DNA of 13,695 nucleotides, taken from the NCBI GenBank assembly GCA_016213345.1, contig JACRAO010000140.1, forward strand, positions 1 to 13,695, written 5' to 3'. This document shows positions 1 through 7,235 of the stretch, piece after piece (positions within the stretch are counted from its first letter, which is position 1; each line of letters starts with the position of its first letter). The DNA is from Bdellovibrio sp. (lineage in GTDB: Bacteria > Bdellovibrionota > UBA1018). Made by a program: the position numbers and the translations under genes. Under the pieces are notes generated by a model. That model saw only the letters and a list, made by a program, of their open reading frames with translations, was not told where the DNA came from and ran no database searches.

Positions 1-1
1 A

Positions 2-1087
2 CAGTCTTTTGTGAGCGTTGAAAATCAAGTTTCAGATCTAAAAATAGCATTAGAAATTATTACAGCAGTAGTACTTTTTATTTCTTTGTTGATCTTATGG
101 TTTGGCGAACATGCTCTGAAGCCACTAAGCAAGCTCACGATGCTTGCTCATGAAATTACAAAGCGTGGGCTAAAGAAAGAAGACAAAACTATTTTGCCAA
201 AATTTTTTATGTCACGCGAAGACGAAATAAGTCATTTGTCTCAAGAGTTTCACCGCATGGCTACAGCATTACTTGAAAGAGAAAAAACGGTAGAAGCACA
301 AAAACATCGTTTAGAAGAACAAAATAGACTTTTAAAAGAAATGGGAGAACTTAGTAAACTTGCTGCTATAGGTAAAATGTCAGCTCAAGTTGCTCATGAA
401 ATAAGAAATCCACTGCACTCTATCGGGTTAGAAGCCGAAATGGCTTTTGATGTGGCTAATCAATTAAATAATCTTACATTAAAACAATCTTTACAATCTA
501 TCTTAAATGCTGTTGACAGACTTAAAAAAATTACTGAAAATTACTTAAAGTTCTCTAAGCTTTCAATTGGACAGAAATCGAAAATAAATATAATTGAAGT
601 TTTTGAAAATGTTTTAGCTTCATATGCTCCTCTTTGTGAAGATCAGAAAATCAAAATAGGTTGGGAGGTTTTAAATAAGACTCCACTCTATATTTATGGT
701 GATAATGAGTTGATGGAACTGGTTTTTGGAAATTTATTTAAAAACTCATTACAAGTATTGGAGGGATTAAATGAAGGCCAAATTTTTTGGAAATTATTTG
801 ATCTTGAAAGTGGGAGGATTTGTGTTCAAATAGAAGATAGTGGTCCTGGAATTAGTCCAGATATTAGTGAAAAACTTTTTCAGCCGTTTGTAACGACGCG
901 CACACAAGGAACTGGTTTAGGATTATCTTTTGTCAAAAAAGTAATTTTAGAACACGGTGGTACAATCGAATTAACTAAGCCTAGACATTTAAAAGGCGCT
1001 TGTTTTGAGATTTTGCTTCCTGGTTACGAGTCGGTAAGCACAGAGGTTCATCATGAATCAACAGTTAGTAAAAATTTTATTAGTTGA
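2..1087 (+). CDS. Sensor histidine kinase, 5'-truncated by the window edge
   Basis: Membrane-bound two-component sensor kinase that should phosphorylate the response regulator encoded next to it. The frame is open to the left edge, so the true start and the sensor region are probably outside. Numbering from the GTG at 11: a membrane segment (about residues 12-31, probably the second of two), a HAMP-like linker (about 32-90), a charged coiled coil (about 85-115), an H-box with VAHEIRNPL and phospho-acceptor His129, and an HATPase domain with N-box Asn245, G1 box DSGPG (276-280), F-box FQPF and G2 box GTGLG (300-304). All catalytic boxes are intact. The type resembles NtrB/ZraS kinases that pair with sigma-54 activators. 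The last 35 bases overlap the next gene, so the two are co-transcribed and probably translationally coupled. The signal sensed cannot be read here. Confidence 0.93.
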   Translation, partial: QSFVSVENQVSDLKIALEIITAVVLFISLLILWFGEHALKPLSKLTMLAHEITKRGLKKEDKTILPKFFMSREDEISHLSQEFHRMATALLEREKTVEAQKHRLEEQNRLLKEMGELSKLAAIGKMSAQVAHEIRNPLHSIGLEAEMAFDVANQLNNLTLKQSLQSILNAVDRLKKITENYLKFSKLSIGQKSKINIIEVFENVLASYAPLCEDQKIKIGWEVLNKTPLYIYGDNELMELVFGNLFKNSLQVLEGLNEGQIFWKLFDLESGRICVQIEDSGPGISPDISEKLFQPFVTTRTQGTGLGLSFVKKVILEHGGTIELTKPRHLKGACFEILLPGYESVSTEVHHESTVSKNFIS

Positions 1088-2420
1088 TGATGACTTGCAG
1101 TCTTTAGAATCTACTCAAAGGATTTTAGAGTTTTCTGGATATAAAGTTGTAACAGCTAGCAATGGTCAAATGGATTTAGAACAACTAAGGCCAACGCATG
1201 AAAATCCTGTTGCTAACTTTGATGTGGTTTTGACAGATGTACGAATGCCAAAATTGGACGGTCTTGAGCTTTTAAAAGCATTGAGTGTTTGTCAAAGCAA
1301 AGTACCTGTTATTTTGATGACAGCATATGGCAGAATTCAAGATGCCGTGTGGGCAATGAAATTAGGTGCGGTGGATTTTTTGATAAAGCCGTTTAAGAAA
1401 TCTGAACTTTTAACTGCAATAGAATCTGCATTGAAATTTTCTAAAGCAATGAAAAGTACTCATGAATATAAAAAAAGTGAACTTCTACTTGGTAATTCTT
1501 CAGCTATTAAAAGTATAAAAAAACAAATTGAACAAGTGGCGCCGACTTTGGCAACAGTATTGATTACTGGGGAAAGTGGTACCGGCAAAGAATTAGTTGC
1601 AAAGCTTATTCATCGTTTGAGTTTGCGTTCAGGTGAAAGATTTGTAGCTTTAAATTGTGCCGCATTACCGGAGCCGCTTATTGAAAGTGAGCTTTTTGGG
1701 TATCAAAAAGGAGCTTTTACTGGTGCTCATGCCTCTAAAGAGGGACTTTTTGAAGCTGCACACGGGGGCACACTATTTTTAGATGAAATTGCTGATATGC
1801 CTTTGTCATTACAAGCGAAACTGTTGCGTGTCTTACAAGAAAGGGAAGTCAGAAGGTTAGGGGATAATGAGTCAAGAAAAGTAGATGTTCGCATTGTTGC
1901 AGCAACACATCAGGATTTGGGTCAAAATGTAAAAGAAGGAAAGTTTAGGTTAGATTTACAGTATAGACTTGAGGTAGTGACCTTGAGTCTTGCTCCGCTT
2001 AGAGAGAGAGCAGAGGATATACCACTTTTAGCAGATTATTTTTTAAAAGAATCTTGCCAAAGGCATGGCAAGGTAATTTTAGAAATTTTACCAGAGGTTA
2101 TACAGATTTTACTTTCTTATGCCTGGCCAGGGAATGTGAGAGAACTTTTTAATGTAATAGAGAGGGCTGTAGTGTTTTGTAACCAAGAGAAAATTACCAA
2201 GGAGTTTTTGCCAACTCATTTATTGCAAATATCAAAAGAGCCATTGTGTTTAGAAAAATCACAGATTTCAATTCCTCTGGGTCTTTCTTTAGAGGAAGTA
2301 GAAAAAATATTGATTCAAAAAACTTTAGAAGCCACATCGGGCGATAAGAATCTAACAGCAAAACTATTAGGTGTTCACTCACGGACGATTTATAGAAAAT
2401 TAGGGCTTGTGAATAAATAA
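1053..2420 (+). CDS. Sigma-54-dependent NtrC-family response regulator
   Basis: Cytoplasmic transcription activator that drives RNA polymerase with sigma-54. It has three complete domains. The receiver (1-120) has the acidic pocket D12-D14, phospho-acceptor D62 in TDVRMP, T90 and K112. The AAA+ ATPase (about 147-385) has Walker A GESGTGKE (173-180), the sigma-54 contact loop GAFTGA (220-225) and Walker B GGTLFLDE (238-245). The Fis-type helix-turn-helix is at about 425-455, ending RTIYRKLGLVN. The length of 455 aa is normal for the family. The ATG at 1053 has AGAGG six bases upstream and overlaps the kinase gene, so the two form one operon. The 3' end of this gene is repeated 790 bp downstream. 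Its regulon is not shown by the sequence, but a sigma-54-type promoter occurs in this window at 8681-8696. Confidence 0.96.
   Translation: MNQQLVKILLVDDDLQSLESTQRILEFSGYKVVTASNGQMDLEQLRPTHENPVANFDVVLTDVRMPKLDGLELLKALSVCQSKVPVILMTAYGRIQDAVWAMKLGAVDFLIKPFKKSELLTAIESALKFSKAMKSTHEYKKSELLLGNSSAIKSIKKQIEQVAPTLATVLITGESGTGKELVAKLIHRLSLRSGERFVALNCAALPEPLIESELFGYQKGAFTGAHASKEGLFEAAHGGTLFLDEIADMPLSLQAKLLRVLQEREVRRLGDNESRKVDVRIVAATHQDLGQNVKEGKFRLDLQYRLEVVTLSLAPLRERAEDIPLLADYFLKESCQRHGKVILEILPEVIQILLSYAWPGNVRELFNVIERAVVFCNQEKITKEFLPTHLLQISKEPLCLEKSQISIPLGLSLEEVEKILIQKTLEATSGDKNLTAKLLGVHSRTIYRKLGLVNK
2387..2418 (+). repeat. Direct repeat copy 1: 3' end of the ntrC-like gene
   Basis: The last codons of the response regulator gene, including its stop region. 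They match positions 3177-3208 with three mismatches, and 28 bases (2387-2414 against 3177-3204) match with one. The offset is exactly 790 bp. This copy is the functional gene end. Confidence 0.85.
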
Positions 2421-2543
2421 AAATTCAGATAAATAGTGCTTCATTACTACAGGTTTAAAGTTTTATAGTGAGTTGTGTCTAATGTCTTTACAGTCGATTC
2501 ACTTTCGCCACGGTCGTTGCCTTCTTCTATGCAAAACTTTGTA

Positions 2544-2816
2544 TTAACCTGATTTTTTGATAGAAGCCGTAAACTTTTCTGGATAAATCAGAAATGCCGC
2601 AGATAAATCTTCATCTAAAAGCGGCCAATATACTCCTTCTCCATCGCCTAAAATTTCAAATTTAGCCAATTTGCTTTTAGAAGCATTTTTAAGACGTTTA
2701 GAAACGCTTTTATGTCTTTTAAAAACTTTTCCAGAAGGTAGTTTAAGAAAAAGAAAATCTGAATCTATCCAAAATGAAATAAATCTAGATCTTTCTTCTA
2801 GTGTGAAAGTATTCAT
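2544..2816 (-). CDS. DUF2442 domain protein, partner of DUF4160
   Basis: A 90-aa soluble protein of unknown biochemical role. The DUF2442 family signature is visible as the segment FEILGDGEGVYWPLLDEDLS, with the W64-P-L-L-D-E-D70 core, preceded by a short strand-rich part (WIDSDFLFLKLPSGKVF). The start is well supported: AAGGAGG lies four bases before the ATG, the strongest Shine-Dalgarno noted in this window. The gene overlaps the end of the upstream DUF4160 gene by 32 bases, which indicates translational coupling. DUF4160 and DUF2442 proteins are commonly neighbours in bacterial genomes, and the arrangement resembles a toxin-antitoxin pair, but I know of no proven activity. The protein has a basic patch (KRHKSVSKRLK) and no membrane segment. 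Confidence 0.88.
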   Translation of the reverse strand: MNTFTLEERSRFISFWIDSDFLFLKLPSGKVFKRHKSVSKRLKNASKSKLAKFEILGDGEGVYWPLLDEDLSAAFLIYPEKFTASIKKSG

Positions 2817-3039
2817 ACCACCTCCTTAGTAAAATCTTCTGATTTTCTAATACAAATGCCTCAATTCTTTTCAATTCAAAATCTTTAAAACGTGTGTTTT
2901 TGGCTAATTTAATTTTAGGAGAAATCCAAAATTTACAAAGACGATTTTCTTTCTTCACATGAATATGCGGCCGTTCATTGCCTTCTTCAGAAAAAAAGAA
3001 AAATCTGTATCCTTCTAGAATAATAACAGTTGGACTCAT
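2785..3039 (-). CDS. DUF4160 domain protein
   Basis: An 84-aa protein of the DUF4160 family. The diagnostic N-terminal pattern is complete: G10-YRFFFFSEEGNE followed by PHIHV (24-28), then KFWISPKIKLAKN, and the C-terminal helix ending RRWYEYFH. The conserved His-x-His suggests a metal or catalytic site, but no activity is established. It is the first gene of a two-gene unit with the DUF2442 gene (32-base overlap). The ATG at 3039 is preceded by only a weak purine stretch (AGAATAG), so the downstream gene may be translated better than this one, as is often seen when an antitoxin must exceed a toxin. A 12-bp inverted repeat lies immediately upstream and could serve autoregulation. Confidence 0.88.
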   Translation of the reverse strand: MSPTVIILEGYRFFFFSEEGNERPHIHVKKENRLCKFWISPKIKLAKNTRFKDFELKRIEAFVLENQKILLRRWYEYFHTRRKI

Positions 3040-3045
3040 CTATTC

Positions 3046-3093
3046 TAAATTATGTAATTAAAGTTAATTTTGCAACATGATTTACATAATTTA
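3046..3093 (-). promoter_or_regulatory. Inverted repeat over the likely DUF4160/DUF2442 promoter
   Basis: Perfect 12-bp arms TAAATTATGTAA (3046-3057) and TTACATAATTTA (3082-3093) are separated by 24 bases. They begin six bases before the DUF4160 start codon. On the minus strand the arm nearest the gene contains CATAAT, a good -10 box, and TTGCAA in the spacer could be a -35 box at a short 15-base spacing. A repressor bound to the arms would cover the promoter. The arms could also pair in the leader RNA. The repeat is seen directly; its role is inferred. Confidence 0.55.
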
Positions 3094-3120
3094 ATTGATA
3101 CGCTTTGTTGCTGTGGGTGA

Positions 3121-3149
3121 AGAATCAGGGCCCTAGATCCGTTTTTAGG
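3121..3149 (+). repeat. Dispersed intergenic repeat, copy 1 (AGGGCCCTAGATCCG core)
   Basis: The core ATCAGGGCCCTAGATCCG (3124-3141) is identical to 8080-8097. The match continues to 3149 against 8105 with one mismatch in those eight bases. It stands out as G+C-rich in an AT-rich intergenic stretch. This copy has only a 4-bp stem (CCTA/TAGG), whereas the second copy forms a full hairpin. Confidence 0.7.
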
Positions 3150-3157
3150 TTGATTGT

Positions 3158-3223
3158 TTTAAGTCATCGCTCGTGGGATTTACAGAAAATTAGGGCTTGT
3201 GAATGAATTAACGCACTAAGCTA
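3158..3223 (+). pseudogene. Relic of the C-terminal Fis helix-turn-helix of an ntrC-like gene
   Basis: In the frame aligned with the intact gene this stretch reads VIARGIYRKLGLVNELTH then stop, against GVHSRTIYRKLGLVNK in the intact protein. A stop (TAA) lies just upstream in this frame, so it cannot be a functional gene. Its best-conserved part is direct repeat copy 2 (3177-3208). Identity falls to about 60% in the 19 bases before 3177. It may be the remains of a paralogue or an attachment-site duplication made by an element carrying the DUF4160/DUF2442 pair. Confidence 0.6.
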
Positions 3224-3239
3224 GATATGTATACTAGGC

Positions 3240-3269
3240 TTGTATTAGGTTTCAGGTGCAGGCTACAAT
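3240..3269 (+). promoter_or_regulatory. Possible sigma-70 promoter for the prepilin-like gene
   Basis: TACAAT (3264-3269) is a good -10 box, with TTGTAT (3240-3245) as a weak -35 at 18-base spacing. The gene starts at 3297, with AAAAGG (3284-3289) as ribosome binding site seven bases before the ATG. Confidence 0.35.
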
Positions 3270-3296
3270 ATATATAAAGGTTTAAAAGGCAATTTT

Positions 3297-4676
3297 ATGA
3301 AAAAAACAAATAGCTTTGGTTTTACTATTGTCGAAATTTTAATAGCAATTGGAATTATGACTGTAGTTGCTTTAGGAACAGCCACAATGGTCCAGTTTGT
3401 TACAAAATCGTCAAAGAATGCTCAATCCAATTTAGAATTTCAAAATCTATCGGGACTTTTAAGAAATTTTCTGTCCAAAACTGAAAATTGTTCCAATATT
3501 TTCAATGTTACTCCCAAATTGGAGTTTGATCCAACGAGTGCAAGTTCAACGATTTTTTTAAATGAAATTCGTGCTCAGAGTGCTGGAAGTATATTGGCTA
3601 AAAAAGATACGGATATTACTCCAGGACTACGGCTAACTGTATTAGATGTGAGAAATTTTCATGTAACTGCTGCTCCTGATGTTTTTTTGGCAGATATTCA
3701 TATAGAGGCAGTAAAAAGCGATAGTTTTTTTATCGGTACAAAAATGCTATCCGCAAACATTGGTATTCAGCTCAATACACAGGTATCTGGAGCAAAAAGA
3801 GCTGTTTTGTCTTGCGAACTCTATCAGGGCCCAACAACACAACAAACATGTCAAAACCTGGGTGGTGTTTTTGATGCTAGTGCTATTCCACCATGTAAAT
3901 TTCCAAATAATGCATTAACTATACAGCAAATCTGCAATTCTATTACTGGTGCTACTTTTAATGGTGCTACAAATATATGCACTGTAGCTAATGGCAGCAC
4001 AATTACTGCAAAAACTTGTAACAGTGGAGAAGTAGCAAACGGCATAAGTTCAAATGGGTTGCTAAATTGTGCTAATCTTTCATTTTTAAGTTATTGCCCC
4101 ACGGGACAAGTAGCTAGGGGGGTTTCTGCAAATGGGGGTTTAATTTGCATAACTTTGACTTGTCCAAATGGACAACTTGCGCAGAGCTATGATCCTGCAA
4201 CGGGAGCTCCAAGGTGTGTTATTACACAATGCCAAAGTGGTAAATATTTGAGAGGATTTGATTCTGTAGGAAATATTATTTGTGATGCTTTGCCGCCTTC
4301 AACAGGTCAAGCTGCTTGTACGTTAGGTCCTATTTCTGCTCCTGGTGGTATTGTTGTGCAAGCAGGAACGAATATTTCAAAATATTGTCAGAATGGAGCA
4401 ATTTCATACCCGCACAACGGTAGTGCCGGGTATACAGATTATCGTTGTCCAAATAATGATATGATTGTAACTGCTTGTATTAATATTTGTAGTAATGTAA
4501 CCTACGCTGCCCCCGCAAATTGTGGGCCAAATGAAGTTTGTATTTTACCTAGTACTTGTCAAGCTGGCACAGCGGCATTGTGGTATTTTTCTAATCTTAC
4601 CTTTGCTTGTAATTGTAATTCTATTAATGGTCCGTGCAGTCCGTATACAATTACAAAATGCCGTATTACTCCATAA
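3297..4676 (+). CDS. Prepilin-type protein with tandem cysteine repeats
   Basis: A 459-aa protein with a class III (type IV pilin/pseudopilin) signal: a short basic leader, then G8|F9-T-I-V-E13 followed by a hydrophobic helix to about residue 35. Prepilin peptidase should cut after Gly8, and Glu13 is the conserved +5 Glu. It is therefore exported by a type IV pilus or type II secretion-like machine and anchored or assembled at the envelope. The middle (40-170) resembles minor pseudopilin sequence. From about 185 it becomes Cys-rich, with C-x16/17-C units at 241-258, 267-284, 289-307 and 312-329, and weaker ones at 185-200 and 213-228. The C-terminal part (341-454) has many further Cys. It is longer than a typical pseudopilin (about 150-250 aa). 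No pilus genes lie beside it. It might be a minor pilin with a C-terminal adhesive or sensing domain. Confidence 0.88.
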   Translation: MKKTNSFGFTIVEILIAIGIMTVVALGTATMVQFVTKSSKNAQSNLEFQNLSGLLRNFLSKTENCSNIFNVTPKLEFDPTSASSTIFLNEIRAQSAGSILAKKDTDITPGLRLTVLDVRNFHVTAAPDVFLADIHIEAVKSDSFFIGTKMLSANIGIQLNTQVSGAKRAVLSCELYQGPTTQQTCQNLGGVFDASAIPPCKFPNNALTIQQICNSITGATFNGATNICTVANGSTITAKTCNSGEVANGISSNGLLNCANLSFLSYCPTGQVARGVSANGGLICITLTCPNGQLAQSYDPATGAPRCVITQCQSGKYLRGFDSVGNIICDALPPSTGQAACTLGPISAPGGIVVQAGTNISKYCQNGAISYPHNGSAGYTDYRCPNNDMIVTACINICSNVTYAAPANCGPNEVCILPSTCQAGTAALWYFSNLTFACNCNSINGPCSPYTITKCRITP

Positions 4677-4728
4677 ATAACTTTTTTTAATAAGCGTGAG
4701 AGGATGATTTAGCTTGGACTTAATCCAA

Positions 4729-6384
4729 CTAGAGCTGTTCTCTTTTGGTTTTTGGCAGAATAATATTCTCTGTAAGTTTGATAAGTATTAAATATCTTTT
4801 TTTATGATTAGTTTTTTTAAAAAATATAGTTTTAATTAATTCTACTGAAATTTTTTCCATTAGCATTGCATTGTAAATTTTTTTTCCTAAAATCTGTCCA
4901 AGATTTCTAGAGACATAAAATGAAACTATAGGATTTTGCATCCAGCGAAAATCATTTATTTGATCATATAATTTAAGACACTTTAAAGTTTGTTTAACAA
5001 TTTGTAACTCAAGCTTGGATTGTTTCGTCTGAGTGGATAAAACATAATCCTGATAGAGATCACATTTTCTTTTTGGATTAATAATCAGACTGCAAAGAAA
5101 ACCAAAAGCAGATTCTAAAATTCTTCTAAAAAAATCCTCGTAAGTTGGCTCAAATATTTTATTTTGATGTGAAATGCGTTTTAATAAATGTATTCCGGCT
5201 AAGTCGGTTATTTTGTTTTGGCTTTGGGTGCCAATATAAGCAAGATTTATTTTTGAAATATATAAATAATGATTATTTTTTATTCCAAAATTAATGATCT
5301 TGTACTCATTTGGAGTTAAAGTAGATTTTTTTTGGGGTGATTCAATAAAAGGTATATTGTCTATAGATTTTATACTAAAATTTTCATAATTTGGCATTTG
5401 AAGATCAAAAAAATAACTTAATATCTGTCCTTGATTCTTAAAGTAATACAACCAATCAACATCGTTTTCATCTAATTCTGGGAGTCTTTCAGCCCAATCT
5501 ATTAGGGATTGAAGTTTAGCCCAGGGCGGACTTGATAAAATACAAAAGGTATTTGGAGTTAATTTTAATATATCTGCACTCTGTTCTTTTTTCCTGCGAG
5601 ACATTTTCCAATATAGATGGTCAATATTTTGATGGATCGAAATAGTTTTTAATGCACTTCCAAGAAAAGCCTTAGAAATTTTCTTGATTTGATATGGCAA
5701 ATGTTTTTCGCCGAGATGAAGTTCTCCACAGAGTACGAAAATCTTGATTTTTATTTTTTTTCTTATTGCATAATCAAATAAATCAGTAATAATTCCTGCA
5801 GCCCACCGGTCTCTTTGTAGTAGGGCATCTTTAGATTTTGCACTTCTGAAGGTTGCGCTTGAGTTCAAAACTGTTTTTGGCTCATTAAGGGCAATGAGTG
5901 GACATTTGTTTTCGATTGCAAGATGAAAAAGTGGGGCGTAATTTGTCCAAGGGAATCCCCATTCTTTTTGGTATTGTATGTGCTTTAGAAAAGTGTTTTC
6001 ACTTATTTTTCCTGTTTGATACAAGTTCAAATCTTTTTGATATTGACTTGAAATAAGCTCTAACCCAATACACCAGTTTTTATGTGAAGTAACTATTTCC
6101 CTCATGATTCGTAGCGCAGTTCGTTGGGCTTGTGAAAACGTATGAAAATCAGAGATAAGGCAGACATCACTTTGTAATATTCTGGCGAGTAATTTTCTTT
6201 TTGAAATTTTTATTAAAGATAGTTTTTGTGACTTAAAATCTTTTTCAAATTCTCTTTGATAGGTTTTGATTTCTCTTGGTAGTTCTCCTAAAATTTGATC
6301 GACTTCTTCTTTTAATGACAAATAAATACGTTTTTGAAGTTTTAATATTTTATTTTTATGAAAGTTTATTGTGGGAGAGTGCAT
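4729..6384 (-). CDS. ChaN/Tiki-superfamily-like protein with an extra C-terminal domain
   Basis: A 551-aa protein. The N-terminal half (about 65-240) matches the ChaN family (heme-binding uptake/Tiki fold): ISDFHTFSQAQ with D79 and H81, GLELIS with E109, an aromatic segment EWGFPWTNYAPLFHLA, and GELHLGEKHLP with E221, H223 and H228. These are the positions that usually bind metal or heme in this superfamily. The C-terminal 300 residues are not recognised. Unlike most ChaN proteins it has no signal peptide or lipobox, so it is probably cytoplasmic. The start is uncertain: the ATG at 6384 was preferred over the in-frame TTG at 6396 because AAGG directly abuts that TTG. It overlaps the preceding gene by 19 bases (two-gene operon). 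Codon use is very AT-rich. The activity is unknown. Confidence 0.72.
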   Translation of the reverse strand: MHSPTINFHKNKILKLQKRIYLSLKEEVDQILGELPREIKTYQREFEKDFKSQKLSLIKISKRKLLARILQSDVCLISDFHTFSQAQRTALRIMREIVTSHKNWCIGLELISSQYQKDLNLYQTGKISENTFLKHIQYQKEWGFPWTNYAPLFHLAIENKCPLIALNEPKTVLNSSATFRSAKSKDALLQRDRWAAGIITDLFDYAIRKKIKIKIFVLCGELHLGEKHLPYQIKKISKAFLGSALKTISIHQNIDHLYWKMSRRKKEQSADILKLTPNTFCILSSPPWAKLQSLIDWAERLPELDENDVDWLYYFKNQGQILSYFFDLQMPNYENFSIKSIDNIPFIESPQKKSTLTPNEYKIINFGIKNNHYLYISKINLAYIGTQSQNKITDLAGIHLLKRISHQNKIFEPTYEDFFRRILESAFGFLCSLIINPKRKCDLYQDYVLSTQTKQSKLELQIVKQTLKCLKLYDQINDFRWMQNPIVSFYVSRNLGQILGKKIYNAMLMEKISVELIKTIFFKKTNHKKRYLILIKLTENIILPKTKREQL

Positions 6385-7067
6385 AATAAAAGGCAACCTT
6401 GGTTTGATAGTGGAACTTTGATTTTATTTTCTATTTTTGAAAAACAGATTTCATTATTAAGTTGTGTCAAATAGCTTTGCATACACGCTAGATATAGTGT
6501 GCATAGTAAATCAGCTTCTTTTGTTGAAAAATACTGTTGTTGTGTATGAGGGCAAATAAGCCATTGAAACTGTATTTCTGTAGTGTGAAGTCTTTTAATA
6601 AAAAAGGCATTTTTTATTGGCAATCCACTCCACGGTGTGTGAGCAAGAGCCGATAAAAGTGATTCAGTTGTCTTAAGGCTTTTGCTGTTTTGTTCGGAAC
6701 ATTGATGTGGCCATCTTTTCTGTGCACAGGATTTTCCATTTTGTAGAGCGATTTCTTGAAGTTTAGAGTACATTAAATTGCCGTTTTGCGTTAAATATGA
6801 AGCTAATTTTTTTTGATGTTTTATTAGATGGTTTTCAAAGTTAATAAGATATTCTTCGGTTGTTTGTGTTTGACAAGCTTTTTTTAGATGTTGTGATAAA
6901 TAATCAAAAGAATAGATCATATTGAAATCTAAAGTGGTTTTGGGTATGTCTGTTTTTTCATAAAGTTCGGTTAATTCTTGCAGCAGTAAATCTAGTTCTG
7001 CAAGATTTTGGAGCCAGAAAAGATGTTTAAGATTGATGTCTAGGGTATGCCATAAATCTGCGCACAT
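6366..7067 (-). CDS. Hypothetical protein upstream of and overlapping the ChaN-like gene
   Basis: A 233-aa protein that I do not recognise. There is no signal peptide or membrane segment. The N-terminal 110 residues are predicted mainly helical (Leu-rich; LWHTLDINLKHLFWLQ and LDLLLQELTELYEK). The second half has Cys and His in close pairs (CAQKRWPHQC at 114-123, CPH at 172-174, further Cys at 189, 195, 208, 225, 229), which could bind a metal. The gene overlaps the ChaN-like gene downstream by 19 bases, so the two products probably act together. The ATG at 7067 lacks a clear Shine-Dalgarno. The 168 bases before it hold no further gene that I can support. Confidence 0.7.
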   Translation of the reverse strand: MCADLWHTLDINLKHLFWLQNLAELDLLLQELTELYEKTDIPKTTLDFNMIYSFDYLSQHLKKACQTQTTEEYLINFENHLIKHQKKLASYLTQNGNLMYSKLQEIALQNGKSCAQKRWPHQCSEQNSKSLKTTESLLSALAHTPWSGLPIKNAFFIKRLHTTEIQFQWLICPHTQQQYFSTKEADLLCTLYLACMQSYLTQLNNEICFSKIENKIKVPLSNQGCLLLCTLPQ

Positions 7068-7235
7068 GTTCTGAATTTACTTTTGAATTTGTCATAACGC
7101 AACTTATTGTCTAATAAATAGCAAGATATACCAAAGTATCCGGTAAATTCGGAGTCTGGCAAGGAGAGTACTACTAAATATTGTTTAAATGCTTCTATTG
7201 TTGACACACCAGACGAGATCTTATGCCTTGGCAGC

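Noticed and set aside
2421..2543. Terminator between the ntrC-like gene and the DUF2442 gene
   Set aside because: No stem with a T-run was found in this convergent gap.
4565..4581. TGGCAC inside the prepilin gene as a sigma-54 promoter
   Set aside because: The second half does not give a GC pair at the required spacing, and it lies within coding sequence with no gene downstream on that strand.
4714..4728. Hairpin TTGGA-CTTAA-TCCAA between the convergent prepilin and ChaN-like genes
   Set aside because: The stem is only 5 bp and no T-run follows on either strand, so it is too weak to call a terminator.
7201..7224. Perfect TTGACA on the plus strand
   Set aside because: No matching -10 box at proper spacing, and no plus-strand gene follows.
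7068..7235. Possible small gene between the two minus-strand units
   Set aside because: Only short frames, no ribosome binding site with a plausible protein. It probably holds the promoter of the 6366-7067 gene, but no convincing boxes could be assigned.
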